In this document: positions 44,254 through 57,600 of the stretch, one piece after another | Position numbering within the stretch: position 1 is the stretch's first letter | Layout: every line of letters begins with the position of its first letter | Program-made: the position numbers and the translations under genes | Source of the DNA: Limnomonas spitsbergensis | Lineage: Eukaryota; Chlorophyta; Chlorophyceae; Chlamydomonadales | Reading direction: 5' to 3' | Length of the DNA stretch: 64,000 bases | NCBI GenBank assembly: GCA_037349105.1 | Contig: JAYJMM010000112.1 | Location: forward strand, 5,912,501-5,976,500 | Notes under the pieces: generated by a model | Databases searched by the model: none | The model's input: only the letters and a program-made list of their open reading frames with translations | What the model was told of the DNA's origin: nothing

Positions 44254-47200
44254 GTATTTCCTATGCCCTGCTGGTGGGTGTTTCGCTTCATTGACATGCA
44301 CTGCGACCGCCCGTGTTTCCTACGCTTTGCTGGTGGGTGTTGCGCTTCACAGGTATACACCGCAACCGCCCATATTTCTTAAGCCCTGCTGGTGGGTGTT
44401 GCGCTTCACTAGCATGCACACCAAGCGCCCGCATTTTCTGTGCCATGCTCGTGGGTGTTGCCCTTCACCAGCATGCACCCCAACCGCCCGTATTTCCTGT
44501 GCCCTGCTCGTGGGAGTTGCGCTTCACCAGCATGCTCCCCAACCGCCCGTACTTCCTATGTCCTGTGTTTCATGCGCATTTCTGGTGGGTGTTGCGCTTC
44601 ACTGGTACGCACCGCAACCGCCCATATTTCCTGTGCCCTGCTGGTGGGTGTTGCGCTTTACCAGCATGCACCCCAACCGCCTGTATTTCCTATGCCCTGC
44701 TGGTGGGTGTTGCGCTTCACCAGCATGCGTCGCAACCGCCCGTATTTTATGTGCCCTGCTGGTGGGTGTTGCGCTTCAACAGCATGCACCGCAACCGCCC
44801 ATATTTCCTGCGCCTTGCTAGTGGGTGTTGCGCTTCACCAGCATGCACCGCAACCGCCCATATTTCCTGTGCCCTCCTGGTGGGTGTTGCACTCCACCAA
44901 CATGCACCCCAAGCGCCCATATTTCCTGTACCCTGCTTGTGGGTGTTGCGCTTCACCAGCATGCACCCCAAGCGACCATATTTCCTGTGCTCTCCTGGTG
45001 GGTGTCGCGCTTTACCAGCATGCAACCCACGCACCCGTCTTTCCTGTGCCCTCCTGGTGGGTGTTGCGCTTCATTGGTACGCACCGCAACCGCCCATACT
45101 ACCTGTGCCCTGCTGGTGGGTGTTGCGCTTTACCAGCATGCACCCCAACCGCCTGTATTTCCTATGCCCTGCTGGTGGGTGTTGCGCTTCAATGGCATGC
45201 ACCGCAACCGCCCGTTTTTATGTGCCCTGCTGGTGGGTGTTGCGCTTCACCAGCATGCACCCCAAGCGCGCATATTTCCTGTGCCCTCCTGGTGGGTGTC
45301 GCGCTTTACCAGCATGCACCCCAAGCACCCGTCTTTCCTGTGCCCTCCGGGTGGGTGTTGCGCTTCATTGGCATGCACCGCGACCGCCCGTGTTTCCTGC
45401 GCATTTCTGGTGGGTGTTGCGCTTCACTGGTACGCACCGCAACCGCCCATATTTCCTGTGCCCTGCTGGTGGGTGTTGCGCTTCACCAGCATGCACCCCA
45501 AGCGCCCACATTTCCTATGCCCTGCCAGTGGGTGTTGCGCTTCACCAGCAAGCACCCCACGCGCCCATATTTCCTGTGCCCTCCTGGTGGGTGTCGCACT
45601 TCACCAGCATACACCCCAAGCGCCCGTATTTCCTGTGCCCTGCTGGTGGATGTTGCGCTTCAACAGCATGCACCCCAACCGCCCGCATTTCCTGTGCCCT
45701 GCTCGCGGGAGTTGCGCTTCACCAGCATGCTCCCCAACCGCCCGTACTTCCTATGTCCTGCTGGTGGGTGTTGCACTTCACCAGCATGCACCGCAACTGC
45801 CCGTTTTTACTGTGTCCTGCTGGTGGGTGTTGCGCTTCAATGGCATGCACCGCAACCGCCCGTATTTCCTATGCCCTGCTGGTGGGTGTTTCGCTTCACC
45901 AGCATGCACCCCAAGCGCCCATATGTCCTATGCCCTCCTGGTGCATGTTGCACTTCGCCAGGATGCACCAAAAGCGCCCGTATTTCCTGTGCCTTGCTGG
46001 TGGGTGTTGCGCTTCACCAGCATGCACCCCAACCGCCTGTATTTCCTGTGCCTTGCTGGTGGGTGTTGCGCTTCACCAGCATGCACCGCAACTGCCCGTA
46101 TTTCCTGTGCCCTGCTGGTGGGTGTTGCGGTTCTCCAGCATGCACCCCAAGCGCCCGTATTTCCTGTGCACTGCTGGTGGGTGTTGCGCTTCACCAGCAT
46201 GCACCCCAAGCGTCCATATTTCCCGTGCCCTCCTGGTGGGTGTTGCGCTTCACAAGCATGCACCCCAAGCACCCGTATTTCCTGTGCCCTGCTGGTGGAT
46301 GTCGCGCTTCACCATCATAAACCCAGAGTGCCCGTATTTCCTGTGCCCTGCTGGTGGGTGTTGCGCTTCACTGGTACGCACCGCAACCGCCCATATTTCC
46401 TGTGCCCTGCTGGTGGGTGTTGCGCTTCACCAGCATGCACCCCAAGCGCCCATATTTCCTGTGCCCTCCTGGTGGGTGTCGCGCTTTACCAGCATGCACC
46501 CCAAGCACCCGTCTTTCCTGTGCCCTCCTGGTGGGTGTTGCGCTTCATTGGCATGCACCGCGACTGCCCATGTTTCCTGCGCATTTTTGGTGGGTGTTGC
46601 GCTTCACTGGTACGCACCGCAACCGCCCATATTTCCTGTGCCCTGCTGGTGGGTGTTGCGCTTTACCAGCATGCACCCCAACCGCCTGTATTTCCTATGC
46701 CCTGCTGGTGGGTGTTGCGCTTCAATGGCATGCACCGCAGCCGCCCGTATTTTATGTGTCCTGCTGGTGGGTGTTGCGCTTCAACAGCATGCACCCCAAC
46801 CGCCCATATTTCATGTGCCCTGCTGGTGGGTGTTGCGCTTCAACAGCATGCACCCCAACCGCCCGTATTTCCTATGCCCTGCTGGTGGGTGTTGCGCTTC
46901 AATGGCATGCACCGCAACCGCCCGTATTTTATGTGTCCTGCTGGTGGGTGTTGCGCTTCACCAGCATGCACCCCAAGCGCGCATATTTCCTGTGCCCTCC
47001 TGGTGGGTGTCGCACTTTACCAGCATGCACCCCAAGCACCCGTCTTTCCTGTGCCCTCCTGGTGGGTGTTGCGCTTCATTGGCATGCACTGCGACCGCCC
47101 GTGTTGCCTACGCATTTCTGGTGGGTGTTGCGCATCACTGGTACGCACCGCAACCGCCCATATTTCCTGTGCCCTGCTGGTGGGTGTTGCGCTTCACCAG

Positions 47201-49744
47201 CATGCACCCCAAGCGCGCATATTTCCTGTGCCCTCCTGGTGGGTGTTGCGCTTTACCAGCATGCACCCCAAGCACCCGTCTTTCCTGTGCCCTCCTGGTG
47301 GGTGTTGCGCTTCATTGGCATGCACTGCGACCGCCCGTGTTGCCTACGCTCTGCTGGTGGGTGTTGCGCTTCACAGGTATACACCGCAACCGCCCATATT
47401 TCCTGTGCCCTGCTTCTGGGTGTTGCGCTTCACTAGCATGCACACCAAGCGCCCGCATTTCCTGTGCCATGCTGGTGGGTGTTGCCCTTCACCAGCATGC
47501 ACCCCAACCGCCCGTATTTCCTGTGCCCTGCTCGTGGGAGTTGCGCTTCACCAGCATGCTCCCCAACCGCCCGTACTTCCTATGTCCTGCTGTTGGGTGT
47601 TGCGCTTCAATGGCATGCACCGCAACCGCCCGTATTTTATGTGCCCTGCTGGTGGGTGTTGCGCTTCACCAGCATGCACCCCAAGCGCGCATATTTCCTG
47701 TGCCCTCCTGGTGGGTGTCGCGCTTTACCAGCATGCACCCCAAGCACCCGTCTTTCCTGTGCCCTCCTGGTGGGTGTTGCGCTTCATTGGCATGCACCGC
47801 GACCGCCCGTGTTTCCTGCGCATTTCTGGTGGGTGTTGCGCATCACTGGTACGCACCGCAACCGCCCATATTTCCTGTGCCCTGCTGGTGGGTATTGCGC
47901 TTCACCAGCATGCACCCCAAGCGCCCACATTTCCTGTGCCCTGCCAGTGGGTGTTGCGCTTCACCAGCAAGCACCCCACGCGCCCATATTTCCTGTGCCC
48001 TCCTGGTGGGTGTCGCACTTCACCAGCATAAACCCCAAGCGCCCGTATTTCCTGTGCCCTGCTGGTGGATGTTGCGCTTCAACAGCATGCACCCCAACCG
48101 CCCACATTTCCTGTGCCCTGCTCGCGGGAGTTGCGCTTCACCAGCATGCTCCCCAACCGCCCGTACTTCCCATGTCCTGCTGGTGGGTGTTGCGTTTCAC
48201 CAGCATGCACCGCAACTGCCCGTATTTCCTGTGTCCTGCTGGTGGGTGTTGCGCTTCAATGGCATGCACCGCAACCGCCCGTATTTCCTATGCCCTGCTG
48301 GTGGGTGTTTCGCTTCATTGGCATGCACCGCGACCGACCGTGTTTCCTGAGCCCTGCTGGTGGGTGTTTCGCTTCACCAGCATGCACCCCAAGCGCCCAT
48401 ATGTCCTGTGCCCTCCTGGTGGATGTTGCACTTCACCAGCATGCACCCTAAGCGCCCGTATTTCCTGTGCCTTGCTGGTGGGTGTTGCGCTTCAATGGCA
48501 TGCACCGCAACCGCCCGTATTTCCAGTGTCTTGCTGGTGGGTATTGCGCCTCACCAGCATGCACCGCAACTGCCCGTATTTCCTGTGCCCTGCTGGTGGA
48601 TGTTGCGCTTCACCAGCATAAACCCCAAGTGCCCGTATTTCCTGTGCCCTCCTGGTGGGTGTTGCGCTTCACCAGCATGCACCCCAAGCGCCAATATTTC
48701 CTGCGCCTTGCTAGTGGGTGTTGCGCTTCACCAGCATGCACCGCAACCGCCCATATTTCCTGTGCCCTCCTAGTGGGTGTTGCACTCCACCAACATGCAC
48801 CCCAAGCGCCCATATTTCCTGTGCCCTGCTGGTGGGTGTTGCGCTTCATTGGCATGCACCGCGACTGCCCATGGTTCCTGCGCATTTTTGGTGGGTGTTG
48901 CGCTTCACTGGTACGCACCGCAACCGCCCATATTTCCTGTGCCCTGCTGGTGGGTGTTGCGCTTTACCAGCATGCACCCCAACCGCCTGTATTTCCTATG
49001 CCCTGCTGGTGGGTGTTGCGCTTCAATGGCATGCACCGCAGCCGCCCGTATTTTATGTGCCCTGCTGGTGGGTGTTGCGCTTCAACAGCATGCACCCCAG
49101 CCGCCCATATTGCATGTGCCCTGCTGGTGGGTGTTGCGCTTCAACAGCATGCACCCCAACCGCCCGTATTTCCTATGCCCTGCTGGTGGGTGTTTCGCCT
49201 CATTGGCATGCACTGCGACCGCCCGTGTTTCCTACGCTCTGCTGGTGGGTGTTGCGCTTCACAGGTATACACCGCAACCGCCCATATTTCTTAAGCCCTG
49301 CTGGTGGGTGTTGCGCTTCACTAGCATGCACACCAAGCGCCCGCATTTCCTGTGCCATGCTGGTGGGTGTTGCCCTTCACCAGCATGCACCCCAACCGCC
49401 CGTATTTCCTGTGCCCTGCTCGTGGGAGTTGCGCTTCACCAGCATGCTCCCCAACCGCCCGTACTTCCTATGTCCTGCTGGTGGGTGTTGCGCTTCAATG
49501 GCATGCACCGCAACCGCCCGTATTTTATGTGCCCTGCTGGTGGGTGTTGCGCTTCACCAGCATGCACCCCAAGCGCGCATATTTCCTGTGCCCTCCTGGT
49601 GGGTGTCGCGCTTTACCAGCATGCACCCCAAGCACCCGTCTTTCCTGTGCCCCCTGGTGGTGGTTGCGCTTCATTGGCATGCACTGCGACCGCCCGTGTT
49701 TCCTGCGCATTTCTGGTGGGTGTTGCACATCACATGTACGCACC

Positions 49745-52700
49745 GCAACCGCCCATATTTCCTGTGCCCTGCTGGTGGGTGTTGCGCTTCACCAGCATGC
49801 ACCCCAAGCGCCCACATTTCCTGTGCCCTGCTGGTGGGTGTTGCGCTTCACCAGCATGCACACCAAGCGCCCGCATTTCCCATGTCCTGCTGGTGGGTGT
49901 TGCCCTTCACCAGCATGCACCCCAACCGCCCGTATTTCCTGTGCCCTGCTCGTGGGAGTTGCGCTTCACCAGCATGCTCCCCAACCGCCCGTACTTCCTA
50001 TGTCCTGCTGGTGGGTGTTGCGCTTCAATGGCATGCACCGCAACCGCCCGTATTTTATGTGCCCTGCTGGTGGGTGTCGCGCTTTACCAGCATGCACCCC
50101 AAGCACCCGTCTTTCCTGTGCCCTCCTGGTGGGTGTTGCGCTTCATTGGCATGCACCGCGACCGCCCGTGTTTCCTGCGCATTTCTGGTGGGTGTTGCGC
50201 ATCACTGGTACGCACCGCAACCGCCCATATTTCCTGTGCCCTGCTGGTGGGTGTTGCGCTTCACCAGCATGCACCCCAAGCGCCCACATTTCCTGTGCCC
50301 TCCTGGTGGGTGTCGCGCTTTACCAGCATGCACCCCAAGCACCCGTCTTTCCTGTGCCCTCCTGGTGGGTGTTGCGCTTCATTGGCATACACTGCGACCG
50401 CCCGTGTTGCCTACGCTCTGCGGGTGGGTGTTGCGCTTCACCAGCATGCACCCCAAGCGCCCACATTTCCTGTGCCCTGCCAGTGGGTGTTGCGCTTCAC
50501 CAGCAAGCACCCCACGCGCCCATATTTCCTGTGCCCTCCTGGTGGGTGTCGCACTTCACCAGCATAAACCCCAAGCGCCCGTATTTCCTGTGCCCTGCTG
50601 GTGGATGTTGCGCTTCAACAGCATGCACCCCAACCGCCCGCATTTCCTGTGCCCTGTTGGTGGGTGTTGCGCTTCACCAGCATGCTCCCCAACCGCCCGT
50701 ACTTCCCATGTCCTGCTGGTGGGTGTTGCGCTTCACCAGCATGCACCGCAACTGCCCGTATTTCCTGTGTCGTGCTGGTGGGTGTTGCGCTTCAATGGCA
50801 TGCACCGCAACCGCCCGTATTTCCTATGCCCTGCTGGTGGGTGTTTCGCTTCATTGGCATGCACCGCGACCGCCCGTGTTTCCTGAGCCCTGCTGGTGGG
50901 TGTTTCGCCTCACCAGCATGCACCCCAAGCGCCCATATGTCCTGTGCCCTCCTGGTGGATGTTGCACTTCACCAGCATGCACCCTAAGCGCCCGTATTTC
51001 CTGTGCCTTGCTGGTGGGTGTTGCGCTTCACCAGCATGCACCCCAACCGCCCGTATTTCCTGTGTCTTAATGGTGGGTGTTGCGCCTCACCAGCATGCAC
51101 CGCAACTGCCCGTATTTCCTGTGCCCTGCTGGTGGATGTTGCGCTTCACCAGCATAAACCCCAAGTGCCCGTATTTCCTGTGCCCTGCTGGTGGGTGTTG
51201 CGCTTCACCAGCATGCACCCCAAGCGCCCATATTTCCTGCGCCTTGCTAGTGGGTGTTGCGCTTCACCAGCATGCACCGCAACCGCCCATATTTCCTGTG
51301 CCCTCCTGGTGGGTGTTGCACTCCACCAACATGCACCCCAACCGCCCATATTTCCTGTGCCCTGCTGGTGGGTGTTGCGCTTCACCAGCATGCACCCCAA
51401 GCGCCCATATTTCCTGTGCCCTCCTGGTGGGTGTTGCGCTTTACCAGCATGCACCCCAAGCACCCGTCTTTCCTGTGCCCTCCTGGTGGGTGTTGCGCTT
51501 CATTGGCATGCACCGCGACTGACCATGTTTCCTGCGCATTTTTGGTGGGTGTTGCGCTTCACTGGTACGCACCGCAACCGCCCATATTTCCTGTGCCCTG
51601 CTGGTGGGTGTTGCGCTTCACCAGCATGCACCCCAAGCGCCCACATTTCCTGTGCCCTGCTGGTGGGTGTTGCGCTTCACCAGCATGCACACCAAGCGCC
51701 CGCATTTCCCATGTCCTGCTGGTGGGTGTTGCCCTTCACCAGCATGCACCCCAACCGCCCGTATTTCCTGTGCCCTGCTCGTGGGAGTTGCGCTTCACCA
51801 GCATGCTCCCCAACCGCCCGTACTTCCTATGTCCTGCTGGTGGGTGTTGCGCTTCAATGGCATGCACCGCAACCGCCCGTATTTTATGTGCCCTGCTGGT
51901 GGGTGTCGCGCTTTACCAGCATGCACCCCAAGCACCCGTCTTTCCTGTGCCCTCCTGGTGGGTGTTGCGCTTCATTGGCATGCACCGCGACCGCCCGTGT
52001 TTCCTGCGCATTTTTGGTGGGTGTTGCGCATCACTGGTACGCACCGCAACCGCCCATATTTCCTGTGCCCTGCTGGTGGGTGTTGCGCTTCACCAGCATG
52101 CACCCCAAGCGCCCACATTTCCTGTGCCCTCCTGGTGGGTGTCGCGCTTTACCAGCATGCACCCCAAGCACCCGTCTTTCCTGTGCCCTCCTGGTGGGTG
52201 TTGCGCTTCATTGGCATGCACTGCGACCGCCCGTGTTGCCTACGCTCTGCGGGTGGGTGTTGCGCTTCACCAGCATGCACCCCAAGCGCCCACATTTCCT
52301 GTGCCCTGCCAGTGGGTGTTGCGCTTCACCAGCAAGCACCCCACGCGCCCATATTTCCTGTGCCCTCCTGGTGGGTGTCGCACTTCACCAGCATAAACCC
52401 CAAGCGCCCGTATTTCCTGTGCCCTGCTGGTGGATGTTGCGCTTCAACAGCATGCACCCCAACCGCCCGCATTTCCTGTGCCCTGCTGGTGGGTGTTGCG
52501 CTTCACCAGCATGCTCCCCAACCGCCCGTACTTCCCATGTCCTGCTGGTGGGTGTTGCGCTTCACCAGCATGCACCGCAACTGCCCGTATTTCCTGTGTC
52601 CTGCTGGTGGGTGTTGCGCTTCAATGGCATGCACCGCAACCGCCCGTATTTCCTATGCCCTGCTGGTGGGTGTTTCGCTTCATTGGCATGCACCGCGACC

Positions 52701-53430
52701 GCCCGTGTTTCCTGAGCCCTGCTGGTGGGTGTTTCGCCTCACCAGCATGCACCCCAAGCGCCCATATGTCCTGTGCCCTCCTGGTGGATGTTGCACTTCA
52801 CCAGCATGCACCCTAAGCGCCCGTATTTCCTGTGCCTTGCTGGTGGGTGTTGCGCTTCACCAGCATGCACCCCAACCGCCCGTATTTCCTGTGTCTTAAT
52901 GGTGGGTGTTGCGCCTCACCAGCATGCACCGCAACTGCCCGTATTTCCTGTGCCCTGCTGGTGGATGTTGCGCTTCACCAGCATAAACCCCAAGTGCCCG
53001 TATTTCCTGTGCCCTGCTGGTGGGTGTTGCGCTTCACCAGCATGCACCCCAAGCGCCCATATTTCCTGCGCCTTGCTAGTGGGTGTTGCGCTTCACCAGC
53101 ATGCACCGCAACCGCCCATATTTCCTGTGCCCTCCTGGTGGGTGTTGCACTCCACCAACATGCACCCCAACCGCCCATATTTCCTGTGCCCTGCTGGTGG
53201 GTGTTGCGCTTCACCAGCATGCACCCCAAGCGCCCATATTTCCTGTGCCCTCCTGGTGGGTGTTGCGCTTTACCAGCATGCACCCCAAGCACCCGTCTTT
53301 CCTGTGCCCTCCTGGTGGGTGTTGCGCTTCATTGGCATGCACCGCGACTGACCATGTTTCCTGCGCATTTTTGGTGGGTGTTGCGCTTCACTGGTACGCA
53401 CCGCAACCGCCCATATTTCCTGTGCCCTGC
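49745..53430 (+). repeat. Two tandem copies of a 1,829-bp higher-order repeat (31 units)
   Basis: Variants at 50601, 51003, 51146 and 51254 recur at 52430, 52832, 52975 and 53083. The offset of 1,829 bp is exactly 31 units. The same pair recurs again at 61691 and 63520 inside the distal duplication. Confidence 0.8.
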
Positions 53431-54659
53431 TGGTGGGTGTTGCCCTTCACCAACATGCACCCCAACCGCCCGTATTTCCTGTGCCCTGCTCGTGGGAGTT
53501 GCGCTTCACCAGCATGCTCCCCAACCGCCCGTACTTCCTATGTCCTGCTGGTGGGTGTTGCGCTTCACTGGCATGCACCGCAACCGCCCGATTTTATGTG
53601 CCCTGCTGGTGGGTGTTGCGCTTCACCAGCATGCACCCCAAGCGCGCATATTTCCTATGCCCTCCTGGTGGGTGTCGCGCTTTACCAGCATGCACCCCAA
53701 GCACCCGTCTTTCCTGTGCCCTCTTGGTGGGTGTTGCGCTTCATTGGCATGCACCGCGACCGCCCGTGTTTCCTGCGCATTTCTGGTGGGTGTTGCGCTT
53801 CACTGGTACGCACCGCAACCGCCCATATTTCCTGTGCCCTGCTGGTGGGTGTTGCGCTTTACCAGCATGCACCCCAACCGCCTGTATTTCCTATGCCCTG
53901 CTGGTGGGTGTTGCGCTTCAATGGCATGCACCGCAGCCGCCCGTATTTTATGTGCTCTGCTGGTGGGTGTTGCGCTTCAACAGCATGCACCCCAACCGCC
54001 CATATTTCATGTGCCCTGCTGGTGGGTGTTGCGCTTCAACAGCATGCACCCCAACCGCCCGTATTTCCTATGCCCTGCTGGTGGGTGTTGCGCTTCAATG
54101 GCATGCACCGCAACCGCCCGTATTTTATGTGCCCTGCTGGTGGGTGTTGCGCTTCACCAGCATGCACCCCAAGCGCGCATATTTCCTGTGCCCTCCTGGT
54201 GGGTGTCGCGCTTTACCAGCATGCACCCCAAGCACCCGTCTTTCCTGCGCTCTCCTGGTGGGTGTTGCGCTTCCTTGGCATGCACCGCGACCGCCCGTGT
54301 TTCCTGCGCATTTCTGGTGGGTGTTGCGCATCACTGGTACGCACCGCAACCGCCCATATTTCCTGTGCCCTGCTGGTGGGTGTTGCGCTTCACCAGCATG
54401 CACCCCAAGCGCGCATATTTCCTGTGCCCTCCTGGTGGGTGTCGCGCTTTACCAGCATGCACCCCAAGCACCCGTCTTTCCTGTGCCCTCCTGGTGGGTG
54501 TTGCGCTTCATTGGCATGCACTGCGACCGCCCGTGTTGCCTACGCTCTGCGCGTGGGTGTTGCGCTTCACAGGTATACACCGCAACCGCCCATATTTCCT
54601 GCGCCTTGCTGGTGGGTGTTGCGCTTCACTAGCATGCACACCAAGCGCCCGCATTTCCT

Positions 54660-57600
54660 GTGCCATGCTGGTGGGTGTTGCCCTTCACCAGCATGCACCC
54701 CAACCGCCCGTATTTCCTGTGCCCTGCTCGTGGGAGTTGCGCTTCACCAGCATGCTCCCCAACCGCCCGTACTTCCTATGTCCTGCTGGTGGGTGTTGCG
54801 CTTCAATGGCATGCACCGCAACCGCCCGTATTTTATGTGCCCTGCTGGTGGGTGTTGCGCTTCACCAGCATGCACCCCAAGCGCGCATATTTCCTGTGCC
54901 CTCCTGGTGGGTGTCGCGCTTTACCAGCATGCACCACAAGCACCCGTCTTTCCTGTGCCCTCCTGGTGGGTGTTGCGCTTCATTGGCATGCACTGCGACC
55001 GCCCGTGTTGCCTACGCTCTGCTGGTGGGTGTTGCGCTTCACAGGTATACACCGCAACCGCCCATATTTCCTGTGCCCTGCTGGTGGGTGTTGCGCTTCA
55101 CTAGCATGCACACCAAGCGCCCGCATTTCCTGTGCCCTGCCAGTGGGTGTTGCGCTTCACCAGCATGCACCCCAACCGCCCGTATTTCCTGTGCCCTGCT
55201 CGTGGGAGTTGCGCTTCACCAGCATGCTCCCCAACCGCCCGTACTTCCTATGTCCTGCTGGTGGGTGTTGCGCTTCAATGGCATGCACCGCAACCGCCCG
55301 TATTTTATGTGCCCTGCTGGTGGGTGTTGCGCTTCACCAGCATGCACCCCAAGCGCGCATATTTCCTGTGCCCTCCTGGTGGGTGTCGCGCTTTACCAGC
55401 ATGCACCCCAAGCACCCGTCTTTCCTGTGCCCTCCTGGTGGGTGTTTCGCTTCATTGGCATGCACTGCGACCGCCCGTGTTGCCTACGCTCTGCGGGTGG
55501 GTGTTGCGCTTCACAGGTATACACCGCAACCGCCCATATTTCCTGCGCCTTGCTGGTGGGTGTTGCGCTTCACTAGCATGCACACCAAGCGCCCGCATTT
55601 CCTGTGCCATGCTGGTGGGTGTTGCCCTTCACCAGCATGCACCCCAACCGCCCGTATTTCCTGTGCCCTGCTCGTGGGAGTTGCGCTTCACCAGCATGCT
55701 CCCCAACCGCCCGTACTTCATATGTCCTGCTGGTGGGTGTTGCGCTTCAATGGCATGCACCGCAACCGCCCGTATTTTATGTGCCCTGCTGGTGGGTGTT
55801 GCGCTTCACCAGCATGCACCCCAAGCGCGCATATTTCCTGTGCCCTCCTGGTGGGTGTCGCGCTTTACCAGCATGCACCCCAAGCACCCGTCTTTCCTGT
55901 GCCCTCCTGGTGGGTGTTGCGCTTCATTGGCATGCACCGCGACCGCCCGTGTTTCCTGCGCATTTCTGGTGGGTGTTGCGCATCACTGGTACGCACCGCA
56001 ACCGCCCATATTTCCTGTGCCCTGCTGGTGGGTGTTGCGCTTCACCAGCATGCACCCCAAGCGCGCATATTTCCTGTGCCCTCCTGGTGGGTGTCGCGCT
56101 TTACCAGCATGCACCCCAAGCACCCGTCTTTCCTGTGCCCTCCTGGTGGGTGTTGCGCTTCATTGGCATGCACTGCGACCGCCCGTGTTGCCTACGCTCT
56201 GCGGGTGGGTGTTGCGCTTCACAGGTATACACCGCAACCGCCCATATTTCCTGCGCCTTGCTGGTGGGTGTTGCGCTTGACTAGCATGCACACCAAGCGC
56301 CCGCATTTCCTGTGCCATGTTGGTGGGTGTTGCCCTTCACCAGCATGCACCCCAACCGCCCGTATTTCCTGTGCCCTGCTCGTGGGAGTTGCGCTTCACC
56401 AGCATGCTCCCCAACCGCCCGTACTTCCTATGTCCTGCTGGTGGGTGTTGCGCTTCAATGGCATGCACCGCAACCGCCCGTATTTTATGTGCCCTGCTGG
56501 TGGGTGTTGCGCTTCACCAGCATGCACCCCAAGCGCGCATATTTCCTGTGCTCTCCTGGTGGGTGTCGCGCTTTACCAGCATGCACCCCAAGCACCCGTC
56601 TTTCTTGTGCCCTCCTGGTGGGTGTTGCGCTTTATTGGCATGCACTGCGACCGCCCGTGTTGCCTACGCTCTGCTGGTGGGTGTTGCGCTTCACAGGTAT
56701 ACACCGCAACCGCCCATATTTCCTGTGCCCTGCTGGTGGGTGTTGCGCTTCACTAGCATGCACACCAAGCGCCCGCATTTCCTGTGCCCTGCCAGTGGGT
56801 GTTGCGCTTCACCAGCATGCACCCCAACCGCCCGTATTTCCTGTGCCCTGCTCGTGGGAGTTGCGCTTCACCAGCATGCTCCCCAACCGCCCGTACTTCC
56901 TATGTCCTGCTGGTGGGTGTTGCGCTTCAATGGCATGCACCGCAACCGCCCGTATTTTATGTGCCCTGCTGGTGGGTGTTGCGCTTCACCAGCATGCACC
57001 CCAAGCGCGCATATTTCCTGTGCCCTCCTGGTGGGTGTCGCGCTTTACCAGCATGCACCCCAAGCACCCGTCTTTCCTGTGCCCTCCTGGTGGGTGTTGC
57101 GCTTCATTGGCCTGCACTGCGACCGCCCGTGTTGCCTACGCTCTGCTGGTGGGTGTTGCGCTTCACAGGTATACACCGCAACCGCCCATATTTCCTGTGC
57201 CCTGCTGGTGGGTGTTGCGCTTCACTAGCATGCACACCAAGCGCCCGCATTTCCTGTGCCCTGCCAGTGGGTGTTGCGCTTCACCAGCATGCACCCCAAC
57301 CGCCCGTATTTCCTGTGCCCTGCTCGTGGGAGTTGCGCTTCACCAGCATGCTCCCCAACCGCCCGTACTTCCTATGTCCTGCTGGTGGGTGTTGCGCTTC
57401 AATGGCATGCACCGCAACCGCCCGTATTTTATGTGCCCTGCTGGTGGGTGTTGCGCTTCACCAGCATGCACCCCAAGCGCGCATATTTCCTGTGCCCTCC
57501 TGGTGGGTGTCGCGCTTTACCAGCATGCACCCCAAGCACCCGTCTTTCCTGTGCCCTCCTGGTGGGTGTTGCGCTTCATTGGCATGCACCGCGACCGCCT